Origin: Rapana venosa
Lineage: Eukaryota; Mollusca; Gastropoda; Neogastropoda; Muricidae
Direction of reading: 5' to 3'
DNA length: 64,000 bases
Assembly: GCA_028751875.1 (NCBI GenBank)
Contig: CM054158.1
Span: 9,258,302 to 9,322,301, forward strand
The translations under genes were made by a program, and so were the position numbers. Shown piece after piece: positions 36,344-64,000 of the stretch. Every line of letters begins with the position of its first letter. Position 1 is the first letter of the stretch. The notes beneath the pieces are model-generated. The model was not told where the DNA came from, did no database searches, and saw only the letters and a program-made list of their open reading frames with translations.

Positions 36344-38193
36344 GGGGAATGTAACTCAGACAAGTTGGGTTTGAATAAAATAGGTGATTTAAAACGTGGA
36401 ATAATAAATATTTTAAAAAATCTTAGTGTTTGGTTAAAAGTTAGCAAATTTAGCTTCCCCCACCCCCCTCAACCCCATCTTAAAAGCCTTTACAGCTTTA
36501 GAAGTCTTTTTCGTAGTAGAATGGCACAATGAAGAATGTGAAGATCATAAGGAAAAACGGTCAAAACAAGGTGCATATCAATGGAAATAACACAGTAACA
36601 CATGAAAGAAAAGAGAGAGGGAGGAAAGGGAAAATCTAAACCAAATAAGATAGTGAGGACAAAAGAAAAGTTACCTAAGAATTGGAAAAAGAGGGGAAAA
36701 GATAATATAAGTAGATATATAAAAAGAAAGAAAGAGGGCTTACCAAAAAGTAGGATTGGGCAAAGAGGAAGGGGGGAATGCAGTGTGGAAGAAGGACTCG
36801 CCGCAAGCAGATGGATGTAAAAAGCAGGACACAAGATTGGACCTCATGGTTTACATAAGGTACTGTATCTTTCATTATTTGTGTTTCTGTTTATTTTATA
36901 ATGGTGTGTGTGCTTGTGTGTGTGCGTGCCTGTTTTCATTTACTTTGCTGTATGTGATACAGACCTGTAGCCATATTTTGAAAAAGACTTTTCCTCCTTA
37001 CAGTTACATGAAAAGTCTCCCCATTAATTAAAATGAATTAGATTGAAATGGAATAGTACTGGCTATTAATCATTTGTGTTATTAACTTATTTGTTACGTA
37101 TGCCATATGCTATGATAATGGATGAAGACAATCTCAACATAGCAATAATATTTAAACTGTGACGTTGGCATAGGTACTTACCTTTATTTATATACATTAA
37201 AGCTTAACTATAATTTTTTTTAATGCATGGAATGAAGTGGAGGGGGAAAATGCTTCATGTAATTATACCAGTTGATGTATTGAGTTTAAAATTTACTGCT
37301 GAGGCAGTCATAGTGGGGGGGAAAAAGGGATTTCACTAGTGATACCCGTGCATGTACAGGTCTGGCACTATAATCTAGAGTACTTATCCTGTTGCTTCTA
37401 GTATACTGTTGCTGTGTTACTGTTAATGTTACAGTGTTAGCATCTGAAGAGAATGTGAATGAAGTACTGTGGACTTGGAGGTGTTGATTTTCAACTTAGA
37501 GTGAATCACTGTATGTTATTGGAGCTACTTACAGAGAGCAAGTTAGATAAGAGCCCTGATATTATAGTGATGGTTTTTGGGACTCTATATGATTGAGTAT
37601 AAATTTATAAACAACATTGAAATGAGTGAAATCATTGGGCATCTGCGCAGGGAGGGTTTTCAGACCACCTGTGCAGTCTTTTCCTAGGAGTTTATTGTAT
37701 ACTTGTTTGTTTTTCTTTGATGCTGTTTGTTGCAGGTAGCCGAGGTAGGACAGGGAGAATAGGCTAGGAGGTCACCAGGCAAAGGAGAAGAGGCTGGTAC
37801 TAGTCGTCGAGAAGCAGGAACAGGCTAGGACTAGGAGTGGAAACCAAGTTGCCCAGCCAGCCAAGCCAGTCAACAATCCTGCAGCTGTGTTTGCTGTCCA
37901 GCAGTTACCTCTGCCCTTTTCTCTTTTTGTTTTCAACTTTGATTTGCCATCCGTCATCTCCCTCTTTCCCCCTTCTGCTCTCTTCAGTGTTCTCTTCTGA
38001 CTGACTTGGTAGCCCTGCAGTTTCAGAGTTCCATGGGTGGATGTTCAATCTGGGGAAAGGGGACACTTATTTATGCCGTCCATTTGCATCTGTATTAAAT
38101 TTGCCTGGGAAGTCATACAAGTAACTCAAGTTAAAACTTAAATCCACTGCTCTCTTACCCTTGTTAATAATCACGAAACAAACCCCCCCCCCC

Positions 38194-38224
<31 letters not shown>

Positions 38225-40020
38225 AAGAAAAAAGCATGAAGGGGGTTGTGTAGCAAAACAAGAAAAAAATTCACCCCAAATGAAAGGATAAAAAATAACC
38301 CCAAAAACCCTACCACACACAAAAAAAAGAACCCCCTCCCAAAAAACAAACAAACCAGCAAACAAAAAAAAACCAACAAAAAAAGAAAGAAAACAGGCTT
38401 GAGAATGATAAGATAGTGCAGCTCTAATCTGATGTACAGGTAAAATGAACATTGTGGACAAGCTGTGCAGGTGTACTGTTATTGTGTAGTGTTGTTGAAT
38501 GTGAAGAAACAATCGATGCTTCCACAGTGGAAAAGGGGAGGACTCCAGTGACATACACCTGGTATAGTAGGCATGTGATCTGGCTCTGAATTTAAGCTTA
38601 AAATGTCGCAGAAAGGATGAAATGCTTCACTTTGTGACTCATGTTAATTGTAAAGAAAAAAGAAGAGAGATTGTCTAGATTGTTTCTTTATGTAGTGTAT
38701 AGTATACTGATATAGGCTATGTATTGCATTCGTAAAGAAAATTTGTGATGTCCATCATTAATTTTATAGACGCATGTTTCTAAGGTTTTGAAAAGTTTTA
38801 GCATATCTTGCGTTTCTGATAAAGAATTCTTGATGTCCATAATTTATTATTATTATTTTTACTGTTATTTGACAGTGTAAGATTTTGAAGACACTGAACT
38901 TAAGAGGTAAAGTACATTGTCAGTTTAAAGTGTTTTGTGTAACATGGTATGTATTCATACATAAAACAACCAGTCCTATTTCATGACATTTTGTTTGAAC
39001 ATGCCAGTTCATTGGACTGTATTTTATTAGGTTTGTTGTGTGAAAGAGTAGCACCAGTTTTTACACTGAAAGAATTGTGCTTATTGCTCTTGTCTCTAGA
39101 GACTAGTTAATTCTTTGCTGTTTTGTAAATCTAGCTGTCTTAAAAAATGGAGATATTGCTGAGTATATTATAATTGTTGCATATTATATACAATCTTTTT
39201 CATTTTATGTTTTAAAAAACCCCAAATCATACTTGTCAGTTGGCTAAACATGATTCATCGTTCATTGTCAGAGCAAGTAAGCATTAATTTTGTTTAGAGG
39301 GTCAAGCAATCAGTAAAAAGGACTCTACATTTTTCTTTTAAAAAGTATGGTGACACTGGTATTGGGACGTTTTTGCTGTTGTGATTCTCTGATGACTGTT
39401 TAGCGTTTGTCACAGTTTTGCAGTTACGATTATTGATTCTACTTTGTGAAATTTAATGTATTTTTTTCGGCATATATATAATTAGTACAGGAAACAAATG
39501 AATGTTCAACTCCTGTCTGTGTGCTGTTTAACTAATATTACTTTATCTAGGGTTCATCTCTGTAGGAAGTCAGTTACTGAAAGATGTTTGTGCTTTTTGT
39601 GTTATATAATGATATAGTGATTTTGGAAATGCATTTTGGATATAGTGATAGTGGAAACATTTCTGTCAATAGTCCAGATATACTGACAGTTACATGTGAT
39701 GCATAAGTCAGGAGAATGCTTAAGATGTGTCCATTGTTTGTCTTTCTAAAGTGTTACTTCTGGTTTTGGGGTTTTGTGTGTGTATTTTTTAAAATTGTAT
39801 TCGTGCAAAGAGATTTTTGAAAGGACAGTTTATGAGTTGTGTTTATTATTATTATTTAATTTAATTTATATTTTTTGGTCCTGTGGGTGAAAGTGGTGTT
39901 TTTGTATTTCATTTTGATGAATATGACTATATGAGAGTTGAATCATGAAGCAATCTGATCAATGTAAATCACCTTGATGTAAAGAAGTGGGTGTTGAAAA
40001 AAGCACTGTAAAGTGGCAGT
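36344..40020. other. Upstream region of the ZC3H11A gene
   Basis: Mostly unique A+T-rich DNA with a poly-C/poly-A tract at 38181-38222. A purine-rich stretch preceded by an acceptor-like TGTTTGTTGCAG at 37726-37737 could be a 5' untranslated exon, but nothing confirms it. No promoter motif is clear enough to call. Confidence 0.35.
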
Positions 40021-40462
40021 TGTTGCCATTTTAGGATTACACTGAAGGATGTCACTGTTTTCAAAGAATGCAGTATAGAAGAGCCCTAGAGGTTAATGGT
40101 AAATGGAGACAGAAAGAAATCTCAGAGCCAGATCTTAGTCTAGAAAAAAATATGGTGGAAGATATGGCAGGGAAGATGGTAGTAGGAGGGAATGAAGATG
40201 TCAGTCAGTCCTCCCCTGCACACCAGGCTGTGCCAGGCTGTGGGTTCCATGTGCATAGCCTTGGAATCCTGTGCTGTTAGTTCCATCCTTGTGTATGGCC
40301 CTGGATGTTGCTCTGCTTGTCCTCTGGAAGATCGTCTTTGTCAGTGCTGAAATCCTTTGCAGTCCACAGCATTGGTTCCACAGACAGCACCCTGTCAACG
40401 TCATCCTTTCCAGCTCCAGTGTCCACATCTCCAGTGAAGATCAACCGTCTGTTCTCCTCACC
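40021..40462 (+). other. ZC3H11A: Probable 5' leader of ZC3H11A
   Basis: Sequence directly upstream of the chosen start codon. The frame stays open upstream to an in-frame ATG at 40295, but that extension lacks similarity to the family N-terminus. Where the transcript begins, and whether more untranslated exons lie upstream, is not visible. Confidence 0.4.
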
Positions 40463-59726
<19,264 letters not shown>

Positions 59727-61575
59727 TGATGCATACGACTGCACTTCTTCGGTTGGTTATCAAAAAGATGCAACTGCATCTATTCATTGTTTACGAGGGT
59801 CCACATGATTTGCTCACGACATATGTGCGTCTCGAGATGGACAGATCAGGCTTATCAACGCCTACTTTTGTGATGGACAGTAAAGCACCTTCAGTAAATA
59901 TCAAAGTTGAAGTAAGCAGAAACAACAATGTGATGTTTTCAATGTCAGAAAGGCTGTGATTTGAACAAAGCACACAGGAGCAGGATTCTTTGATATTCAA
60001 GTGACTATTTGATGAAGAGATCTAAAGATTGTTGAATAGTGTGTTGAATATATTCCGTGCGATTTTGTCTGTGAACTTTTGTAAAAACTTTGTTTTGCTT
60101 GTCAACAGAATTGCACTGTTATCAAAGTTATGTCCTTGCCTTGTCATGCTGATGTGAAGTATGGTACTTGTTTGCTTTAAGAAACATGGAATCAAAGAGC
60201 TTCCCTCCCATAGAGATGCTGGATGGAGAATGTGGCTGTCTTTGGAAAGCGTGTGCCATGGAAATGTAACTTGCTATGTTGCACTAGTCATGAGATAGTG
60301 GTAAAGCAAAATAACAGGCTCTGAAGAGCATAGGATGTATACTGTAGAAAGCCTTTCTTTGATTTTGTGGATCGATTTCTTTGTTGTGAATACGTGCATT
60401 TTGCTGTTAGGTGTAACTGATTCTATGTTATTGTTGCACTTGTTCAGATGATTGGCTACTACCGTGGAATGTTAGGTCACAGATCACTTTGAAGTGCCTC
60501 ATGTTGAAAGTAGCAGATTATATTTTGCACCATACATGACAGCATGTTGACAGTTCAGTTTGTAAGGTAGATCACTACTTTTTTCCTCTCCTTTAGGTAG
60601 AACACTACTGTTTTTAATACCAGACTTGTGCTGCTCCTCTTCTCTTGTACTACACGTGGGGGTCTTCTTCATGTTGAAATGCATTTGTAAACAAGAGGAG
60701 AACAGCAGGAGAGAAAAACATCTTGCTGTATTTTGCATATGTTAATAGATTTTGTTGTGTCATCAAACTCTTTGAAAAGTAATCCTTTTGAGTTTGTCAA
60801 AATTGTTCAGCATTCAATAGCACATACTTTTTTAAAATTTGTATTAAAACAAGAATAACATAAACTGTCGTCAGATTTTCACAAAAACCTTGCAAAAGGA
60901 TAGAAAACAAAGAAAAATAACTGTGAAGATGATGTGATGAATGTTCCACGTGTGATACTTGTATGACCATTGAGGAGGGGAAAAGTTGTATACAAAATCC
61001 AGTATTGTTGAAGTCCAGTGTGCACTTAGCATTTTTCAATCGAGTTGTCTTGAATCCTAACCGTACAGTTATTGCCAATTCTTTGTTCTTGTAAGAAACC
61101 CTTCATAGTACTTTCCTTGTGAGTATTTTTTAACATGCCATGCTCGTCTTCTACTATTCATTCCAAGTTCCTGTTTTGGTCAAATTGCGTGTTCAGTTTG
61201 AAGTTACATTTTTATTTTTGATAAGCAAATGCAATCATTTTTGTGTATATACATTTGTGTCCATTATTGTACAGAACCCACCCACCCACCCCAACCCCCC
61301 TCACCCTATGTAAACTTGCTTCAGCTGTACATAATCCCCCCCCCCAAAGTTTTGAAGCAGTTATATAATGTTACATCAGTCTGGGACTAATTTGCATTAG
61401 AAATATGGTGATTATGCAGTACATTTGGTTGTATTGTGTGACATCACCACAGATCTCGGGGTATGATTTTGAAATGAAGACAAGTTCACATTCATTAATC
61501 TCCATGTTAAATGTTTTGATTGATGCTCATGCATTATGTGCAATTATGTAATAAAAATGAAGAAAAAGATATTAG
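59727..61575 (+). other. ZC3H11A: Probable 3' UTR of ZC3H11A
   Basis: A+T-rich and free of recognised repeats from the stop codon to an AATAAA at 61550-61555, the first good polyadenylation signal. Further AATAAA-like sites lie at about 61880 and 62237. The true cleavage site cannot be fixed from sequence alone. Confidence 0.5.
61550..61555 (+). terminator. ZC3H11A: Candidate polyadenylation signal
   Basis: AATAAA in A-rich context about 1.8 kb after the ZC3H11A stop. It is chosen as the first canonical hexamer. Confidence 0.4.
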
Positions 61576-62467
61576 TGATGTGTATGAAGTGTGCATCAAT
61601 GATCTGAACGTTTCATGTCAGAACAGTATGGATTTTAAGTGTGTGTTAGTGTTCAAGCCACACAAAAGAATTAGTGTTGGTGAACACTGTAAAGTCTGTT
61701 GCCATTACTTGCACATGACACCTACGCAAGAAGCTTCAGTTTTACTTGGCTGGGTTTGCAACTGACTGAATATAAAATTAATATGCAGAGAAATGATGGA
61801 ATATAAGATAAACATGATATAAGCATGCAGAGAAGTGATGGGGGCAAGATTTACTGATGCGCACCTACAAGCCATCTTCATAATAAAGCCGGCTCGTTCT
61901 GCTCCGTTGTCCTCTTCATTTACGTCATAATCTAAGAAGCCTTGTACTCCAGCAACAAGTGATGTGATTGGGACAGAGATCGTTGAGGAGACTGCAGAGG
62001 AGCAGATAGATCTGGCAAGACAAGTAGCCCTGGCTTGAGAACAGTGACCATGGCATGCAGTAAGATAGACCCCCTGTGTATCAAACATGGAAAGAGCAAT
62101 GCCTTCACTAAAGGAGGATGCCCTGATTACAGAACAGTGCTTTGAGCATCACAAAAGACTTTGACATTGACTTTAACTGATTGTCTAAATCTAGATCTAT
62201 GATTGTCTAAATCTAGACCTATCTCTCTGAATGTGGAAATAAAACTTTGACCCCCCCTCTCTCAATGTACCATCGTGGAGCTGGGGTGGAAACAAGACTT
62301 CAGATATTGACTTTAGTTTAACTTTCATGTAGATCTGAATCTAGATCTATCTCTCTGCATGTGGAAATACAATTTGATCTCTCTCTCTGTCTGTCTGTCT
62401 CTCTCTCAAAAAACAGGACTTTGACACTGGCTTTAACTTATCATGTAGATCTAGACCTAGATCACAC
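61576..62467. other. Downstream DNA, no gene recognised
   Basis: Between about 62175 and 62465 short repeats of TAGATCTAGA-type and TCTCTCTG-type sequence occur (for example CTAAATCTAGATCTATGATT). No coding region is supported. Confidence 0.4.
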
Positions 62468-62905
62468 ATAAAGGTTGTACACTCCAGCAGGGTGATGGGG
62501 TTTTGGCTGTTAAGGGCAGCATGGCTTCGGTTTTATCTGCATTTAGCTGTAACTTGTTCTATATCATCCAATTTTGGATATCTTGAAGGCAATAGGATAT
62601 ATTTATCAAAAGGGAAGGCAGATTTTCAGGAATATCACTGCTAAGAATCTGAGAGTCGTCTGCATAAAAATGATGCTGATCTAATGACGAGTTATGTGTG
62701 AAAGAGGAGCAGTGTAGAGAGTGAAAAGAACAGGGGCCGAGAACTGATCCCTGTGGGACTCCGCATTCCAGTTTGGCAGGCGTTGATTGAATCTCGCTTA
62801 CTGCAACTGTGTGGAATTGGTCTGCAAGGTATGAACTGAATCAGGTGAGGGCTGTGCCTTTAATACCAAACGTTTTTTGGAGACGGGAGAGGAGTAACAG
62901 TAACT
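62468..62905 (-). mobile_element. CR1/L2-like LINE fragment, internally deleted
   Basis: In reverse complement it reads LLSRLQKTFGIKGTALT, ECGVPQGSVLGP and LQLNADKTEA-type sequence. It then jumps directly to the LINE 3' UTR (AACAGCCAAAACCCCATCAC...AGTGTACAACCTTTATG). It is a third copy of the family seen at 19.3 and 30.2 kb. Confidence 0.78.
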
Positions 62906-64000
62906 TTCTCATGATGCAGACTGTGAAATATTGAATAAAGAAGAAGAAAAAAAAAGAAATATTGTTTACTACTGAAAGTAGCTCAAGAAATATTTATGAC
63001 TTATTTACCTGAAATGTGCAGATGCCTAAATGTGTACACATCTCCAATTTCCCCGCTCATTTCAGCGACATGTTCCAACTTCTTTAAAAAATGTGTTAAA
63101 ATATCTTATAAAAATGGCTACAAACATGGAACCTGTCCAGTGCTGATTTATTCTGCACAGCATGATAGTTTTGCACCCACCTCACCTCTGAAAATCACTT
63201 TGCATTGAAGATGTGTGAATCATTTGTACAGTCTCTCATTTGGAAAACAATGCATTTTGGAAAAATACTTTATTTACCATTCATTGAAATACCATGGTGA
63301 TTAAGAAAACCCAGAACAGTTCATGAACACATGAATCATTTTCACAGTCTCATTTTGAAAACAATTTATTCTGGAAAAAACAGCCTTTTATTTACTGTTC
63401 ACTTAAATAAATACCATGGTGAGGAAGATGAGTTTTAAGAAAAACCAGAACGATTCATGAACACAGGAAGGTAATAGTGAAACATGAAATAAACATACAC
63501 ACAACATTGTAAAGTGTAAATTCTATATGCTTGGTATATAAAACATTTTGCTGTAAAATCTTGATTACACATCATTATGTACAACATGCATACACATATA
63601 TTTAAATGTTAGCATTACATGCAACAAGACATTAACATTTTTTTTAAAAGTAATTGGGGAGAAGTATGAAAATACCAGAATTTATCCTTGTTGAAGCAAC
63701 CTGAATGTTTCTTCAAACTATTCATCACATAGGGCACTTTGGCTTTTCACTCTGTTAGTCTGCAGTATCAAAGTGTGCACCAGTTGCACTGAGTTTTGTT
63801 TGCCTGTGATTTGCCTTACAGCAACTTAAGTCCACAGAAAAAGTCAAGTCTGGGCCTGACTACGTCAGCTCTCTGTAGCTGGCTACAGCTTGACATCTGT
63901 CCACTACTGCCTGCCAGTAATGATGCTATTTATCACATACTCCTGGTTTTGTTTGTTGCCCCTTGAGTAACCCAGTCTCTGACCTCTGCTTTCATCAGTA
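62906..64000. other. Right-hand end, nothing recognised
   Basis: A+T-rich DNA with two similar segments, around 63230-63330 and 63340-63460, sharing CATTTTGGAAAA/CATTTTGAAAAC, TACCATGGTGA and CAGAAC...TTCATGAACAC. They form a diverged direct duplication of about 120 bp. No gene is supported. Confidence 0.4.

Noticed and set aside
40271..40462. In-frame extension upstream of the chosen ZC3H11A start, with an ATG at 40295
   Set aside because: The family protein starts a few residues before the first finger (DDCYFF). The ATG at 40463 has a strong CACCATGG context, and the extension shows no family similarity.

Overview
The window is animal nuclear DNA. It has spliceosomal introns with GT...AG borders, one large multi-exon gene, dense microsatellites and minisatellites, and several families of LINEs, SINEs and DNA transposons. 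No prokaryotic gene organisation is visible. The ZC3H11A-type gene, the repeat load and SINEs carrying a conserved 'GGATGAGAC...ATAAACCGAGGTCC' core suggest an invertebrate, most likely a lophotrochozoan such as a marine gastropod mollusc. That placement is inference.

The one gene I can reconstruct with confidence is the orthologue of ZC3H11A, a CCCH zinc-finger protein of the TREX mRNA-export machinery. It lies on the + strand with its coding region at 40463-59726. Sixteen coding exons join in frame to 3495 nt (1164 residues plus stop). The protein has three CCCH fingers at residues 8-84, a long low-complexity middle with repeated short motifs (L-S/T-L-E-E-I-R/K and E-R-L-G), and an acidic leucine-rich C-terminus. 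Exons 4-13 are all symmetric phase 1-1 exons.

Layout: 1-8.3 kb holds microsatellites and two large minisatellites (46/50-bp units at 1.64-2.82 kb; 38-bp units at 7.41-8.31 kb). 8.8-19 kb is intergenic, with SINEs, a 37-bp minisatellite and LINE tails. 19.3-22.8 kb is a minus-strand CR1/L2-like LINE with a SINE nested in its endonuclease region. 22.9-23.8 kb has a few candidate exons of an unidentified minus-strand gene, possibly decayed.

27.57-36.34 kb is bounded by a perfect 15-bp terminal inverted repeat and a 7-bp target-site duplication, so it looks like one 8.8-kb DNA transposon. It has been invaded by an RTE-like fragment, a SINE, a CR1 fragment and a second DNA transposon of 3.24 kb (30.84-34.08 kb). 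That second element has its own inverted repeats and a recurrent subterminal motif.

36.3-40 kb is upstream sequence of the ZC3H11A gene. The gene's introns hold a nested LINE/SINE (intron 3), a piggyBac-like element inserted in a LINE 3' end plus a second TTAA-flanked element (intron 5), a minisatellite grown from a SINE core (intron 9), and other tandem repeats. 59.7-61.6 kb is the probable 3' UTR. The window ends in repeat-poor intergenic sequence with one more LINE fragment.
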